Of a stretch of 64,000 bases of DNA, positions 50,950 to 62,602 are shown piece after piece. Under the pieces are notes generated by a model that saw only the letters and a list, made by a program, of their open reading frames with translations, had not been told where the DNA came from and made no database searches. The DNA comes from Halobacillus yeomjeoni. GTDB taxonomy: Bacteria > Bacillota > Bacilli > Bacillales > Halobacillaceae. Positions within the stretch are counted from its first letter, which is position 1. Each line of letters begins with the position of its first letter. The position numbers and the translations under genes were made by a program. The stretch covers positions 744,001-808,000 of the forward strand of contig NZ_JAIVAI010000001.1 of the NCBI RefSeq assembly GCF_020171525.1, written 5' to 3'.

Positions 50950-52812
50950 TTACATCACCCGCTTAAACATTTTCTCCATTTCATATTCAGAGAAAAAGAC
51001 GATGATCGGACGGCCATGCGGGCAGGTGAATGGATCCGTCGATTTTCTTAAATCTTCAAGCAGCTGGAACATGTCAGATTGATTCAAGTAATGGTTGGCT
51101 TTGATCGAGCGTTTGCAGGACATGAGAATAGCTGCTTCCTCACGCAGTTTCAATACATCGATCCGCTCTTCATTCATGAGCTGCTCGACCATTTCATGAA
51201 TGACTTCTTCCTCGAAACCTTTCGGGAACCATTGCGGGTGGCTTCTGACGATGAAACTATTGTCTCCGAACGGTTCAAAGAACAAGCCGACTTTTTCCAG
51301 CTCTTCCTTGTATTCTTCAATTCTAAGTGCTTCTTGTCTTGAGAAATCAAAGGTCATCGGAACAAGGAGTTCCTGGACTTCATGGTCGACTTCGGCAAGC
51401 TTGTCACGGAAATATTCATATTTTATCCGTTCCTGAGCCGCGTGCTGATCCACGATATACATCCCTTCTTCATTTTGAGCAAGGATATACGTCCCATGAA
51501 GCTGCCCGATCGGATACATCGTAGGTACTCTGGAAGTGCTTTCTGGTTCTTTGACCACCTGATCCAATTCCGGCTCTTGTTGAACAGGTTCATTCACATC
51601 TTCCATTTCCTCTCTCATTTCACGGATGACTTCATCCTGTTGATCGGAATAAATGGATTCCCGTTCAGGTTCGGACGCTTTTTCACCTTCATTTACTAAT
51701 TGTTGGAACGTTTCTTCCCTTTTCCGATGCGCTTCTTCTTTATGGTCATTGTTGAAGTCGAACGACTCCTGCGTCGTCTTTTCTTTTTTCGGTTTCGGAG
51801 GTGCTTGTGACACATTCGGAATCAGAGTTTCTTTGCGGAATGCCTTTCGGATCGAATCCTCAAGTGCTTCAAACAGTTCTTTTTCCTTACTGAAACGGAC
51901 CTCGAGTTTCGAAGGATGCACGTTGACATCCACTAAAATCGGATCCATCTCGATATTCAAAACGACGATCGGACTTTTCCCGATTGGCAGCAGGGTATTA
52001 TAACCGTTCATGACCGCCTTATTCAAGGGGATATGGCGGATAAAACGCCCATTTACAATCGTGGACATATAGTTTCTGGATGCCCGGTATACTTCAGGTT
52101 TTGCAATATACCCTTTCACTTTGAAATCGAGCGTTTCCGTTTCAATCGGAATCATTTTTCTTGCGACATTCACACCATAAATATTGGCGATGACTTGCAG
52201 CAGATCCCCGCGCCCGTTGGTTTTGAAAATCTGTTTTTCGTTATGGACGCAGGTGAATTTCACTTCCGGATGCGCTAATGCCATCCTGTTCAAAACATCG
52301 GTAATATGACCCAGTTCCGTGTGAATGGTCTTCATATATTTCAGTCGTGCAGGAGTGTTGAAGAAAAGCTCTTCCACAGTGATATCCGTCCCTTGCCGGG
52401 CATCGCTTTTCCCACTGTGGATCACCTTTCCCCCTTCCAGATCGAGCTTCGTACCTGCTCCTTCTCCGGTCGACGTTTGGATGCTCAGGCGGCTGACGGC
52501 TGCGATACTCGCCAGAGCTTCCCCTCTGAATCCAAGCGTACGTACGTGGAACAGGTCGTTTTCATTTCGGATTTTACTGGTGGCATGGCGGTAAAAGGCC
52601 CGTTCACAATCTTCTTCTTCCATCCCTTTTCCATTATCCGTAATCCGGATCCGTTCGAGTCCTGCTTCTGCGAGTTCGACGCTTACCCACGTGGCACCTG
52701 CGTCAATGCTGTTTTCCACCAACTCTTTGACGACAGAGGCTGGACGCTCCACGACTTCACCGGCCGCTATTTTGTTTGATAAGTGATCGGGCATGAGTTG
52801 GATTTGCGCCAT
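50950..52812 (-). CDS. mutL: DNA mismatch repair protein MutL
   Basis: 620 residues. GHKL ATPase N-terminus: [37 protein letters not shown]-terminal endonuclease domain with [12 protein letters not shown] (the DQHA-x2-E metal motif), so a nicking-type MutL as usual in Bacilli. Central acidic linker (about 340-420). Follows mutS by 15 bp. Confidence 0.95.
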   Translation of the reverse strand: MAQIQLMPDHLSNKIAAGEVVERPASVVKELVENSIDAGATWVSVELAEAGLERIRITDNGKGMEEEDCERAFYRHATSKIRNENDLFHVRTLGFRGEALASIAAVSRLSIQTSTGEGAGTKLDLEGGKVIHSGKSDARQGTDITVEELFFNTPARLKYMKTIHTELGHITDVLNRMALAHPEVKFTCVHNEKQIFKTNGRGDLLQVIANIYGVNVARKMIPIETETLDFKVKGYIAKPEVYRASRNYMSTIVNGRFIRHIPLNKAVMNGYNTLLPIGKSPIVVLNIEMDPILVDVNVHPSKLEVRFSKEKELFEALEDSIRKAFRKETLIPNVSQAPPKPKKEKTTQESFDFNNDHKEEAHRKREETFQQLVNEGEKASEPERESIYSDQQDEVIREMREEMEDVNEPVQQEPELDQVVKEPESTSRVPTMYPIGQLHGTYILAQNEEGMYIVDQHAAQERIKYEYFRDKLAEVDHEVQELLVPMTFDFSRQEALRIEEYKEELEKVGLFFEPFGDNSFIVRSHPQWFPKGFEEEVIHEMVEQLMNEERIDVLKLREEAAILMSCKRSIKANHYLNQSDMFQLLEDLRKSTDPFTCPHGRPIIVFFSEYEMEKMFKRVM

Positions 52813-52827
52813 CTCTGTCCCTCCTTT

Positions 52828-55407
52828 TTATGACTTGATTCGTTTTTGCAGTTGATACAGTTCGTTCATCGCATCCATCGGAGTCATTTCCAACAGGTTC
52901 AAGCTTTCCAGATGTTTTTCAAGCTCGTTTTCTCCTGATGGTGCTTCTTTCTTCTCGGTCTTCGGTTCTTCGACGAAGAGGCTCAATTGTTCTTCATCTG
53001 TTGATGAAGCAGCCACCTCTGTTTTGGCATTGTTGTTTTCCAAATGCTCAAGAAGAGAGGTCGCTCGATCGATCAACGTTTCTGGAAGGTCGGCGAGCTT
53101 TGCTACATGGATACCGTAACTTTCATCAGCCGGCCCATCTTTGATTTGGTGCAGGAAAACGACATTTCCTTCGTACTCCTCAGCACGGACGTGAACGTTT
53201 TTCAGACGCTTAAGATCTTCCTCCAGTGACGTCAGTTCGTGATAGTGTGTGGAGAACAGCGTTTTGGCCCTGATATGCTCGTGTATATGTTCGACAATCG
53301 CCTGCGCCAAAGCCATGCCGTCATACGTACTCGTCCCACGTCCGATTTCATCCAGCAAGATCATGCTGTTTTCCGTCGCATGACTGAGAGCGTGATTGGC
53401 TTCCAGCATTTCAACCATGAATGTACTTTGACCTGAAACGAGGTCATCCGCTGCACCTATCCGTGTAAAAATCTGATCGAAAATCGGAAGTGACGCTTCT
53501 TCACAAGGGACGAAACAGCCCATTTGGCCCATGATCGCTGTCAATGCCAGCTGCCTCATATACGTACTCTTACCAGACATGTTCGGTCCTGTAATCAATA
53601 GAACATCCGTTTCTTCATTCATATAGATATCGTTCGGAACGAATGTTTCGCCTTTGAGCACTTGCTCGACGACAGGGTGACGCCCCTGCTTGATATCAAT
53701 GATCCGGTCCGTGTCGTAGGTCGGGCGGACATAACTGTTCGACTCTGCGACCTGCGCAAAGCCTTGCAGGACGTCGATCCGGCTGATTTGATCCGCAAGG
53801 TGCTGCAGTTGTTGAACATATGCTTTCACTTGATCCCGAACTTCAAGGAAAAGCTGATACTCAAGGTCGACACTTTTCTCCTGCGCTTCTAAGATGATCG
53901 ACTCTTTTTCTTTCAACTCAGGGGTGATGAATCGTTCCGCATTGGTCAATGTCTGCTTACGCTCATAGGTACCTTCAGGCAGATAGCGCAAGTTGGCTTT
54001 CGTCACTTCGATATAATAACCGAAGACGCGGTTATATCCGATTTTCAACGATTTGATTCCTGTCGCCTGACGTTCTTTCTGTTCAAGTCCAGCTATCCAC
54101 TGCTTCCCGTTACGTGAAGCGTCGCGGTACTCGTCGAGCTGCTCGTTGAATCCATCTTGAATCAATCCACCTTCTTTGATTGTCATCGGTGGATCGTCAG
54201 CGATACTCGTTTCCAACAGTTCCTTCACCTCTTCAAGAGGATCGATTTTTTCATACAGTTCATGTATGGAAGGGTGTTTAAACTGTTTTAATGTCGTTAA
54301 AATTTCAGGGATTTTTCGCAATGAGTTTCTCAGCTGTATCAAGTCACGCGCGTTAACATTTCCATAAGCGACCCGACCGGCGAGGCGCTCCAAATCGTAC
54401 ACGGAAGTCAATTGACCCCGAAGGGTTTCCCTTTCCATAAATTGATTAAGAAATCCTTCGACCTGCTCGTGGCGGGTCTTGATGGCACTTGGCGTAAGGA
54501 GAGGACGCTCCATCCATTTTTTCAGCATTCTTGCGCCCATGGATGTGATCGTTTTGTCGATGACAGAAAGCAGACTGCCCGACTTCCCTCCTTTGCGAAG
54601 AGTCTCGACAAGTTCAAGGTTCCGTTTGGAATACATATCGAGCGTCATGTATTGTTTCAGCTCGACCACTTTGACCGGTTGTAGATGGTCAAGTGTCCGC
54701 TTTTGTGTTCTCTGAATATATTGAAGCAGGCGTCCGAAACCGACAAGGAGCTTTTCTTGATGGACGTCCTCGACAAGAGACTTGAACGCTTCATCAACTT
54801 CCGTTTCATCCTCGAAGGAAACTGTGTAACCCAATCGTTCTTTGAGCATATCCTGATGTTCTTCATTGAATTCACTTGATACGACCACTTCTTTGACAGG
54901 ACGGCTGTACAACTCACCGAGCGCAGCGTCAAAGCCACCGGTGATCAAGGCCACGCTGTTTTCACCTGTACTCAAATCATTGTAACTGACAGCAAACGTC
55001 CCATCTTCGAAAGCACTGAGAGAAGCGAGAAAATTGTTCTCCTTTTCATCCAGCATGCTTCCTTCCATGACGGTCCCTGGTGTAATCAACTGAACGACTT
55101 CACGTTTTACGACGCCTTTCGCTGCTTTCGGGTCTTCCACCTGCTCGCATATGGCCACTTTATAACCTTTTTCCACGAGCTGCTTTATGTAATTTTCAGC
55201 AGAGTGATAGGGAACTCCGCACATCGGAATGCGGTCGTTCGAGCCACCATCCCGGCTCGTCAATGTGATTTCAAGTTCCTGTGATGCTTTTGTCGCATCT
55301 TCAAAAAACATTTCATAAAAGTCGCCTAAACGGAAAAACAGAAAGGCATCTTTCTGTTCGGCTTTGATCTTCAAATATTGCTGCATCATTGGTGTATATT
55401 GTGCCAT
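52828..55407 (-). CDS. mutS: DNA mismatch repair protein MutS
   Basis: 859 residues. Mismatch-reading motif [15 protein letters not shown] near the N-terminus, Walker [26 protein letters not shown]. Recognises mismatches and recruits MutL. First gene of mutSL; followed by the C-terminal clamp-binding-like tail with QLSLFVEEP. Confidence 0.95.
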   Translation of the reverse strand: MAQYTPMMQQYLKIKAEQKDAFLFFRLGDFYEMFFEDATKASQELEITLTSRDGGSNDRIPMCGVPYHSAENYIKQLVEKGYKVAICEQVEDPKAAKGVVKREVVQLITPGTVMEGSMLDEKENNFLASLSAFEDGTFAVSYNDLSTGENSVALITGGFDAALGELYSRPVKEVVVSSEFNEEHQDMLKERLGYTVSFEDETEVDEAFKSLVEDVHQEKLLVGFGRLLQYIQRTQKRTLDHLQPVKVVELKQYMTLDMYSKRNLELVETLRKGGKSGSLLSVIDKTITSMGARMLKKWMERPLLTPSAIKTRHEQVEGFLNQFMERETLRGQLTSVYDLERLAGRVAYGNVNARDLIQLRNSLRKIPEILTTLKQFKHPSIHELYEKIDPLEEVKELLETSIADDPPMTIKEGGLIQDGFNEQLDEYRDASRNGKQWIAGLEQKERQATGIKSLKIGYNRVFGYYIEVTKANLRYLPEGTYERKQTLTNAERFITPELKEKESIILEAQEKSVDLEYQLFLEVRDQVKAYVQQLQHLADQISRIDVLQGFAQVAESNSYVRPTYDTDRIIDIKQGRHPVVEQVLKGETFVPNDIYMNEETDVLLITGPNMSGKSTYMRQLALTAIMGQMGCFVPCEEASLPIFDQIFTRIGAADDLVSGQSTFMVEMLEANHALSHATENSMILLDEIGRGTSTYDGMALAQAIVEHIHEHIRAKTLFSTHYHELTSLEEDLKRLKNVHVRAEEYEGNVVFLHQIKDGPADESYGIHVAKLADLPETLIDRATSLLEHLENNNAKTEVAASSTDEEQLSLFVEEPKTEKKEAPSGENELEKHLESLNLLEMTPMDAMNELYQLQKRIKS

Positions 55408-55606
55408 AAGGTAAATCCTCCAAAACGGTCTGAATTATGCTGTCCCCATTATAGCACACAAATCAAGGTTAAAAAGCGGGATTGCCTGGAAGTAATCCTC
55501 GCTGCCCAGTCCTCTGCCTTAAGAGAATTTTTCCCCCATCCACCTTTTTATATCTATAATCTCATGCTGAAACGACGAAGCCCTCACGCTGGTCGTGAGG
55601 GCAAAA

Positions 55607-55630
55607 AGAAATCCTCGCTGAGCGCAAGGA
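55607..55630 (-). terminator. Terminator of cotE
   Basis: TCCTTGC and GCGAGGA pair (one G-U) over a 5-base loop on the minus strand, then TTTCTTTTT. Another hairpin (GCCCTCAC/GTGAGGGC, 55580-55602) lies immediately beyond. Confidence 0.55.
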
Positions 55631-55637
55631 CTTGTTA

Positions 55638-56219
55638 TTAATCGTGGTCGTCGTCACTACTACTGCTGCTGGATGAGGAAGGTAAGAAGTCCGTATCAAT
55701 CGCTGAAAAATCATCAGATGACAAATCATATTCATAGTCATCATACTTGTCACATCTTTTCGGATCCACTTTTACACAAAGCTTCGTTTCACCTATGACA
55801 TCGACGGTGAATTCTCTCTCTACTTCCACTGTAATCTTCTGACCATTGGAAGAAATGTTCGCTTCCAGGCAATTCGGCTGCTGAACAACTTTGGCAATGA
55901 CTTCGAAGTCGTCATGGAGACAGTGCTCATCTTTGATGTGCAGCCTCACATGGTCACAATAACTGACTCGTTCTGTCACGACTTCTGTTTTCGTATTATC
56001 ATTATACGAATACCAGACGTTGATGTCGTAACTGCCGTAGACTTCTACATCGTCACCTTTCTTCTTGGCGTTGTAGATGTGGTTGATGACCCAACAACCC
56101 AAGATACTGGTGGGACGGTGCGAAGGGCTGATCGTGTGTGTCGATTCCGTGAACTTCTTCCCTTTCCCGATTACAGCTTTTGTAATGATCTCTCTGTAAT
56201 CTTGCTCAAAAAATGACAT
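55638..56219 (-). CDS. cotE: Outer spore coat morphogenetic protein CotE
   Basis: 193 residues. [40 protein letters not shown] and [20 protein letters not shown] are family hallmarks. CotE directs outer-coat assembly from the mother cell. Unusual C-terminus: a run of eight Ser followed by an Asp-rich end. Lies between ymcA and mutS exactly as in B. subtilis. Confidence 0.95.
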   Translation of the reverse strand: MSFFEQDYREIITKAVIGKGKKFTESTHTISPSHRPTSILGCWVINHIYNAKKKGDDVEVYGSYDINVWYSYNDNTKTEVVTERVSYCDHVRLHIKDEHCLHDDFEVIAKVVQQPNCLEANISSNGQKITVEVEREFTVDVIGETKLCVKVDPKRCDKYDDYEYDLSSDDFSAIDTDFLPSSSSSSSSDDDHD

Positions 56220-56349
56220 AGGGTTTCATTCCTCCTTATTCTACCACCCATCCTATGTTGGGGTTGGGCGAAAGTGACTACATGATATTGGCCTAAGGAC
56301 GTGTTTAATTCATTCTATGCAAGAGCCTAGAAAATTGTACGAAAAAAAA

Positions 56350-56377
56350 TCCGACAGAGGGAAAAACCTCTATCGGA
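56350..56377 (-). terminator. Terminator of ymcA
   Basis: TCCGA-c-AGAGG pairs with CCTCT-a-TCGGA; T-rich flank on the minus strand. Confidence 0.7.
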
Positions 56378-56429
56378 CGGGTGTTTAAACGTGAAATTTT
56401 ATTATATTTTTCTCTAGCAGACGTGCTTT

Positions 56430-56855
56430 TTAGTGGCAGCTTCCACTTTGTTGGGATTTTGAACCAGTTTCGCCTTTTAAGACATCACCTTCGGTAGAAC
56501 GGATGATTTCATTCGTCACTTCACGAGAAATCGTACTGGAAACCATCTGCAGAATGTCGTTGATGACGGTTTGTGTTTCCTTGAATTCAGAAACGACCGG
56601 AATTTCATCCAATTCATTCTGAAGGCGGTCGATTTCACCCTCTACTTTTTGTAGAGCTTCTGTTTTTCCGTACGCCTGGAAGTTGACGGCTTGTTTTTGA
56701 AGCGCCTTGATTTTCTTGATATGTGCCTGTACTTTGATGTTTTCATTCAATTTCGCTTCCAATTGCTTGAAACGGTCGATCTCTTCGATGTCTGCCATCA
56801 TTTTTGCAAGCTTACGAGCTTCTTCTACTACTTCTTTACGTGTATATTGTGCCAT
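56430..56855 (-). CDS. ymcA: YmcA, Y-complex/RicA protein
   Basis: 141 residues, helical. MAQYTRKEVVEEARKLAKMM and DRFKQLEAKLNENIKVQAHI fit the YmcA (RicA) family. With YlbF and YaaT it forms the complex that assists RNase Y and speeds Spo0A phosphorylation. C-terminus ends GSCH, close to metal-binding Cys in some relatives. Starts next to the miaB stop. Confidence 0.85.
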   Translation of the reverse strand: MAQYTRKEVVEEARKLAKMMADIEEIDRFKQLEAKLNENIKVQAHIKKIKALQKQAVNFQAYGKTEALQKVEGEIDRLQNELDEIPVVSEFKETQTVINDILQMVSSTISREVTNEIIRSTEGDVLKGETGSKSQQSGSCH

Positions 56856-56856
56856 T

Positions 56857-58428
56857 TCATTTCACCTCTACGTTGGATTCAACCAATTCCCCATCCAGGG
56901 ACCAGGTTTTCGCTTTTGTTATTTTGACTGGTAAGATTTTACCGATCGTTGATTTCGGTGCTCGGAAGTTGACGAGTTTGTTCCGTTTGGTGTAACCCGC
57001 GAGCACATCAGGAAACTTTTTACTTTCGCCTTCGACGAGGACATCTACGATTTCCCCTTCATACTGCTGCATGGCTTCCTTCGCCTGAGCATTGACGATT
57101 GCGTTCAAGCGATGAAGTCGATCTTTTTTCTCTTCCATCGATACATTATCTTTCATTTTCGCAGCCGGAGTATTTTCTCTCGGCGAATAGATGAAGGTAT
57201 ACGCATGCTCAAAGCCGACTTCTTCGACAAGAGAAAGTGTATCTTGGAACTGCTCTTCCGTTTCATTCGGAAAGCCAACGATGATATCCGTCGTCAATGT
57301 TGCCCCCGGCATCGCTTCCCGGATTTTCCGGACAAGCTCTAAATATTCTTCTCTGGAATACTTACGGCCCATGATTTTCAGAATATCTGAATTTCCTGAC
57401 TGTACAGGCAGGTGGATGTGATCCAGCATGTTGCCGCCTTTAGCCAGCACTTCAATCAGACGATCATCAAAGTCTCTCGGGTGGGAAGTCGTGAATCGCA
57501 CACGAGGGATGTCGATGTAACGGAGTTCATCCATCAAATCCCCTAATCCGTATTCCATATCCAAGTCTTTACCGTAGGCATTGACGTTTTGACCGAGCAG
57601 GGTTATTTCTTTATACCCTTGAGCTGCCAAGTGGCGCACTTCCTGGATGATATCTTTCGGCAGGCGGCTCCGCTCTTTCCCCCGCGTGTAAGGGACAATA
57701 CAGTAGGTACAGAATTTATCGCACCCATACATGATGTTGACCCACGCCTTGATTTTCCCTTTACGGGAACGCGGAAGGTTTTCGATGATATCTCCTTCTT
57801 TGGACCATACATCGATCACCATCTCTTTTCCGAACATCGCTTCTTTCACGAGTTGTGGCAGTCTGTGGATGTTGTGCGTACCGAAGATCAAGTCGATGAA
57901 CGGATGCTTTTCAAGGATCCGGTTGACGACGGATTCTTCCTGGGACATACATCCGCATACACCAAGGATCAAGTTCGGATTTTCCATCTTCAACGGCTTC
58001 AAGTGGCCGATTTCGCCGAACACTTTGTTTTCCGCATTCTCGCGGATGGCGCACGTATTCAACAAGATGATGTCGGCTTCTTTCGTATTCGAAGTGGACT
58101 CATATCCCATCTCTTCCAGGATTCCCGCCATCACTTCTGTATCGTGCTCGTTCATTTGGCACCCATATGTACGGATCATATACTTCTTCCCTCTGCCGGA
58201 TTGATCCATATCTTCTGGAATTTCAAAATCATAGAGCACATCGGTTTCTTTTCTTTTCCGACGTTGAGCATCCCTCATGTTGGGAGGCTGATATGTCGTT
58301 TCAAAATATTTCATAAAGTCTTCGCTGGACTTTTGTTTGATTCGATTCAAATTATCTTGATCAGAGGATGTCTGTTCCTGTTCTGTTTGACGAATCTGTG
58401 ACATCTCTTTTGGTTGTTGTTCGTTCAT
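56857..58428 (-). CDS. miaB: tRNA-2-methylthio-N6-dimethylallyladenosine synthase MiaB
   Basis: 523 residues. UPF0004 domain ([20 protein letters not shown]), radical-SAM CxxxCxxC in [24 protein letters not shown] domain at the C-terminus. Start at MNEQQPKEM (58428) behind AAGGAG. N-terminal extension of about 75 residues is typical of Bacillus MiaB. Confidence 0.95.
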   Translation of the reverse strand: MNEQQPKEMSQIRQTEQEQTSSDQDNLNRIKQKSSEDFMKYFETTYQPPNMRDAQRRKRKETDVLYDFEIPEDMDQSGRGKKYMIRTYGCQMNEHDTEVMAGILEEMGYESTSNTKEADIILLNTCAIRENAENKVFGEIGHLKPLKMENPNLILGVCGCMSQEESVVNRILEKHPFIDLIFGTHNIHRLPQLVKEAMFGKEMVIDVWSKEGDIIENLPRSRKGKIKAWVNIMYGCDKFCTYCIVPYTRGKERSRLPKDIIQEVRHLAAQGYKEITLLGQNVNAYGKDLDMEYGLGDLMDELRYIDIPRVRFTTSHPRDFDDRLIEVLAKGGNMLDHIHLPVQSGNSDILKIMGRKYSREEYLELVRKIREAMPGATLTTDIIVGFPNETEEQFQDTLSLVEEVGFEHAYTFIYSPRENTPAAKMKDNVSMEEKKDRLHRLNAIVNAQAKEAMQQYEGEIVDVLVEGESKKFPDVLAGYTKRNKLVNFRAPKSTIGKILPVKITKAKTWSLDGELVESNVEVK

Positions 58429-58549
58429 TTCGATCTCCTTTCGAATCGATCCTGCTAACTTGCTTATTATATCAATTTTCATGAAAAAATTAAATGCATT
58501 CCTTGATATCCATCATCCTCATCAAAGGGTACCAAAATTTCATAAAAAA

Positions 58550-58578
58550 GACCACTATGACAGATCGTCACAGTGGTC
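58550..58578 (-). terminator. Terminator after kbl
   Basis: GACCACT and AGTGGTC close a stem extended by TGA/TCA, with a T6 run on the minus strand. Confidence 0.8.
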
Positions 58579-58586
58579 GGACTCCG

Positions 58587-59762
58587 TTAGATGATGCCAA
58601 GCTTTTTACCGACAGTTTCAAAAGCGTCAAGAGCTTCCTGCAATTCTTCTTTGGAATGTTCCGCTGTTACAATTGTACGGACTCTTCCTTTTCCACGCTG
58701 AACCGTAGGGAATACGATGCCTTGAGCGAATACGCCTTGTTCGAATAACTCATCAGAGAATTTATGGGTCATCGCATCGTCCCCGATCATGACAGGCGTA
58801 ACCGGAGTTTCACTGATGCCGGTATCAAATCCGAGTTCGTTCAAACCGTCTTTAAAGAATTTCGTATTGTCCCAAAGCTTTTCAATCAGTTCAGGCTCAT
58901 TCAACAGCACATCGATGGCCGCATCGTTAGCCGCTGTCACACTTGGTGGGTGAGAGGTACTGAACAAGAACGGACGTCCTTTGTGAATCAAGTATTCTCT
59001 CAATGTTTTCGTACTTGCGACGTAGCCGCCAAGGACACCGATCGCTTTACTCAACGTTCCGACTTGAATGTGCACGCGGCCATCCAAATTGAAGTGGTTG
59101 ACTGTTCCACGTCCGTTATCCCCGAGTACACCGCTCGCATGAGCATCGTCGACCATGATCAAAGCGTCATATTTTTCAGCGAGTTCGACAATTTCAGGAA
59201 GTGGTGCAATGTTTCCGTCCATGGAGAAAACGCCATCCGTAACGACAAGGCGTGTGCGGTAGTCGGCACTTTCTTTCAAGGCGTCTTCAAGAGACTGCAT
59301 ATCTACGTGCTTATAAATTTTACGGTCCGCTTTCGTCAAACGGATTCCGTCGATGATGGAAGCATGGTTCAATTCATCAGAAATGACGACATCCTCTTTT
59401 CCAAGGATGGAAGAAAGAACCCCTTGGTTGGTGGTAAATCCGGACTGGAAGACAAGTGCCGCTTCTGTATGCTTGAATTTTGCAAGCTTCTCTTCGAAAT
59501 CTTCATGCATTTTCAATGTACCTGCAATCGTACGGACCGAACCAGTTCCGACACCGTATTCTTCGTTCGCACGTTCTGCCGCTTCTTTCATTTTCGGATG
59601 GGAAGTGAGACCAAGATAGTTATTGGATGATAACTGGATGACCTCTCTCCCTTTGATCGTCACTTTCGACCCTTGTGCAGATTCAAGTGGAATCAGCTGG
59701 CGGAATGTCCCCTGATCTTTCATTTCATCTAATTGTTCTTGTAAGTATTCAAAACCTTTCAT
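58587..59762 (-). CDS. kbl: 2-amino-3-ketobutyrate CoA ligase
   Basis: 391 residues, alpha-oxoamine synthase family. [38 protein letters not shown] lysine in [16 protein letters not shown]. Splits 2-amino-3-ketobutyrate with CoA into glycine and acetyl-CoA, the step after Tdh. GAGGAGGG before ATG 59762. The gene starts 20 bp after the tdh stop. Confidence 0.95.
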   Translation of the reverse strand: MKGFEYLQEQLDEMKDQGTFRQLIPLESAQGSKVTIKGREVIQLSSNNYLGLTSHPKMKEAAERANEEYGVGTGSVRTIAGTLKMHEDFEEKLAKFKHTEAALVFQSGFTTNQGVLSSILGKEDVVISDELNHASIIDGIRLTKADRKIYKHVDMQSLEDALKESADYRTRLVVTDGVFSMDGNIAPLPEIVELAEKYDALIMVDDAHASGVLGDNGRGTVNHFNLDGRVHIQVGTLSKAIGVLGGYVASTKTLREYLIHKGRPFLFSTSHPPSVTAANDAAIDVLLNEPELIEKLWDNTKFFKDGLNELGFDTGISETPVTPVMIGDDAMTHKFSDELFEQGVFAQGIVFPTVQRGKGRVRTIVTAEHSKEELQEALDAFETVGKKLGII

Positions 59763-59781
59763 GAAATCCCTCCTCAAAATG

Positions 59782-60822
59782 TTATGGGTGTAATACCACT
59801 TTTCCACATTTTCCTTGATTCATCAACTCAAACCCTTTTTCAAACTCCTCCAATTTCAAATGGTGAGTGATCATCGGTTTGACGTCTACTTGTCCTGAAT
59901 TCAGCAGTCTGGAAACCTGCTGCCATGTTTCATACATTTTACGACCAGTAATCCCTTGGACCTCGACACCTTTGAATACGATATCATTGGTCACATCAAG
60001 GCTGACTCGTTTGGTCGGGAGACTCAGGATCGATACACGGCCTCCATTGGTAATCATTTTGAATCCTTGATCCATAGCCGTCGGATGTCCACTCATTTCA
60101 CATACGACATCGACGCCGTGGCCATCCGTCAGTGCACGCGCTTTTTCAACAGGATCCTCTTCCCCTGAGTGAACGGTCACAGTCGCGCCCATTTGCTCTG
60201 CCAATTCCAGGCGGTAAGGGTTCAAGTCGAACGCAAGCACCTGGGAGGCACCTGCCGCTTTCGCAACACCTACAGCCATCAGTCCGATCGGGCCGCACCC
60301 GATAATCGCAACGGATTTTCCGGCGACATCGCCGTTCAATACGGTATGGACCGCATTCCCCATCGGCTCCTGGATGGATGCGATATCAGTCGGAAGATCC
60401 TCAGGGTTTTTCCAAAGGTTGCTTTCCGGAAGTGCTACATATTCCGCAAAACATCCTTGCGTATCGACACCAATGATTTTAGTGTTTTCACAAATATGGA
60501 ATTTACCCGTCAGACATTGAGGACAGTGACCGCAGATCAAATGCGTTTCAGCACTTACATAGTCCCCTTCCTTGAAGTTGGAGACTTTACTTCCTACTTC
60601 CACGATTTCACCGGCAAATTCATGCCCGAAAACGTAAGGAGGATTGACCCGGCTCGCGGACCATTCATCCCAGTTATAAATATGTACATCTGTCCCGCAG
60701 ATGGACGTCGCTTTCACTTTAATCAACACTTCATCTTCACGGATGGAAGGGATCTCTACATCTCTCAATTCCGCTCCCTCACCACGATGATGCTTAACAA
60801 TTGCTTTCATTGTTCCATTCAC
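59782..60822 (-). CDS. tdh: L-threonine 3-dehydrogenase
   Basis: 346 residues, zinc medium-chain dehydrogenase. Catalytic zinc Cys in [29 protein letters not shown], structural zinc cysteines in [18 protein letters not shown] motif [16 protein letters not shown] start (60822) behind GGAG is favoured; an ATG four codons in is possible. Feeds Kbl for threonine-to-glycine conversion. Confidence 0.9.
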   Translation of the reverse strand: MNGTMKAIVKHHRGEGAELRDVEIPSIREDEVLIKVKATSICGTDVHIYNWDEWSASRVNPPYVFGHEFAGEIVEVGSKVSNFKEGDYVSAETHLICGHCPQCLTGKFHICENTKIIGVDTQGCFAEYVALPESNLWKNPEDLPTDIASIQEPMGNAVHTVLNGDVAGKSVAIIGCGPIGLMAVGVAKAAGASQVLAFDLNPYRLELAEQMGATVTVHSGEEDPVEKARALTDGHGVDVVCEMSGHPTAMDQGFKMITNGGRVSILSLPTKRVSLDVTNDIVFKGVEVQGITGRKMYETWQQVSRLLNSGQVDVKPMITHHLKLEEFEKGFELMNQGKCGKVVLHP

Positions 60823-60986
60823 TACGAACACTCCTAATCTTAATAAAGGCTTATTATAGACAATTTTATCATGTATAAAAATTATCGCAACCTTGTTTGT
60901 CCACTCCATAAACACATTTGCATATAAACGAGATTTTTTCAGCGAGTTAAAAGGAATAAGGTTTTTTGTTCCATAGATAAAATAAA

Positions 60987-61011
60987 AGAACCACCTGTGA
61001 CAGGAGGTTCT
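60987..61011 (-). terminator. Terminator after the NTF2-like gene
   Basis: AGAACC-a-CCTGTGACAGG-a-GGTTCT hairpin, T-rich on the minus strand. Confidence 0.7.
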
Positions 61012-61044
61012 CTTTCGGTGAAAATGAATTAGTGTTTATAAAAC

Positions 61045-61422
61045 TCATTTTTCAAGCTCGATGTACTCTTTTAACAATTTCCACCCACCCACTTCATTTC
61101 TCCATACGAACATACACTGGGCAGTAAACGGCTTACCGTTGATGGTGTTTGTCTCTTTACCTAAAATGACATACTCATCTCCATCTTTTCTTTCGTTTAC
61201 GGATACAGGTTCAAAGGTTTTTTCAGCATTGTCCATTTGTTTTAATACAGTATCCAGGTCGTAATCGTAATAATAGGGTTCAGGTTCCTGAATACCTGAG
61301 TGGGACCAGTAGCCTACGAAATCTTCAGACATATATTCTCTAATTTTGTCTCCGCTTTTCGTTTCAAAGCCTTCATTCCACGTTGAAAAATAATTGTTCA
61401 GAACTTGTTTGATTGCATTCAC
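61045..61422 (-). CDS. NTF2-like / DUF4440-type protein
   Basis: 125 residues. AIKQVLNNYFSTWNEG, FVGYWSHSGIQEPEPYYYD and CMFVWRNEVGGWKLLKEYIE fit a SnoaL/DUF4440 cone-shaped fold. GTG start (61422) preferred because GGGGG stands 7 bases before it; an ATG at 61437 overlaps that site. Function unknown. Confidence 0.6.
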   Translation of the reverse strand: MNAIKQVLNNYFSTWNEGFETKSGDKIREYMSEDFVGYWSHSGIQEPEPYYYDYDLDTVLKQMDNAEKTFEPVSVNERKDGDEYVILGKETNTINGKPFTAQCMFVWRNEVGGWKLLKEYIELEK

Positions 61423-61512
61423 TTGATGGACCCCCATTCTTTGATCATTTTTTTCGAGAATACTTTGCCGTTTGCTTGAAGAATCAATAAATATGTAAAA
61501 ATGCTTCCTTCA

Positions 61513-62526
61513 TTATGCACTTGACTTGAAAGTCTCAGCGACTATATTGCTGAACTCTCTGAGGTAATAAAGATAATTACCATCCCCGTAGTTGTATCTT
61601 TTGTTGTACATTTTTGCTACGACAACATTGTATTTTGGTATAACTAACAAAGTAGGGCCTGTCACCCCTAAGATTTGATAGGAACCAGCAGGAACCTTTT
61701 CACCTAATTCGCTTTTATCTCTTGGAACATCTTGCACAAACCAGAACATACCATTACGTGGATATTCCTTAGATAAATGCATAGGGCTTTGAATGCTGAC
61801 CGCTGATTCAATCACCGGCTGCGGAACAATTTGCTCGCCCTTGAATCTACCCTTATTTAAAAAGAGGTTTCCCCATAAGGCAAGCTCCCGGGTTGAAACG
61901 AACAGATTGGACTGCGTTCCGTCTCCTCTCGTACCAAATGTATCTTGCCCAGACTGATTCGGGTCGATGATTACTTTCACTAATTCATCATGCTCTTCAG
62001 TCTCCCATTTCGTCCGCTTCAACCCCATAGGCAGGAACACTCTTTTATGCAAAAGTTCAGGAAAAGATATCCCGTATACTTCTCGTATGAGTTGAGTCAT
62101 CAGTCGAATGTTGATCCCTCTATATGCCCAGTGCTCACCAGCGGGAAATTCTCTTATGATTTCTCCAGATAGCGTTTCATCCAGACCGTGTGTATGAGTT
62201 ACCAAATGTCGAATCGTCGTATGACCAAAAATGTCAGGATCTATATTTTTGAAATAGTTACATGCCAGATCATCAAGGCTTCCTATTTTCCCTTCATGTA
62301 GTGCAAATGCAATCGTCAGGCCCAGATAACTTTTCCTTACAGAGGCTACATTGAACCTGGAGGATTTGTTTACAGGTGTTGCATCGTAGGTGTTCGAGTG
62401 TGTCCCATTGTAATGTTCAAAGACAACCCTATTGTTTTGCATAACTGTAAGGGCAGCGGCAGAACTTTTATTTCTTTCTTTGATGTCCTCTACCCATGAA
62501 ACCATATTTTCATAGTTTACATTCAT
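61513..62526 (-). CDS. Beta-lactamase-family serine hydrolase
   Basis: 337 residues. SxxK motif SVRK (residues 62-65) and TIRHLVTHTHGLDE mark a class C-like esterase/peptidase fold. The usual Tyr-x-Asn motif reads Tyr-Arg-Gly (WAYRGINIRL), so activity may be altered. No signal peptide; probably cytoplasmic. Substrate unknown. Confidence 0.75.
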   Translation of the reverse strand: MNVNYENMVSWVEDIKERNKSSAAALTVMQNNRVVFEHYNGTHSNTYDATPVNKSSRFNVASVRKSYLGLTIAFALHEGKIGSLDDLACNYFKNIDPDIFGHTTIRHLVTHTHGLDETLSGEIIREFPAGEHWAYRGINIRLMTQLIREVYGISFPELLHKRVFLPMGLKRTKWETEEHDELVKVIIDPNQSGQDTFGTRGDGTQSNLFVSTRELALWGNLFLNKGRFKGEQIVPQPVIESAVSIQSPMHLSKEYPRNGMFWFVQDVPRDKSELGEKVPAGSYQILGVTGPTLLVIPKYNVVVAKMYNKRYNYGDGNYLYYLREFSNIVAETFKSSA

Positions 62527-62602
62527 TCTGTTCCCTCTCCATCCAACGTCTTAGAAATATTTTAGTACCAAACCATTTTACTTAACTTCGGATAATCGTA
62601 TT

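Noticed and set aside
57589-58401. 270-codon plus-strand frame opposite miaB
   Set aside because: Antisense shadow of a well-conserved gene; no family pattern in its translation. The same applies to the long frames opposite glnA, tdh, kbl and ynbB.
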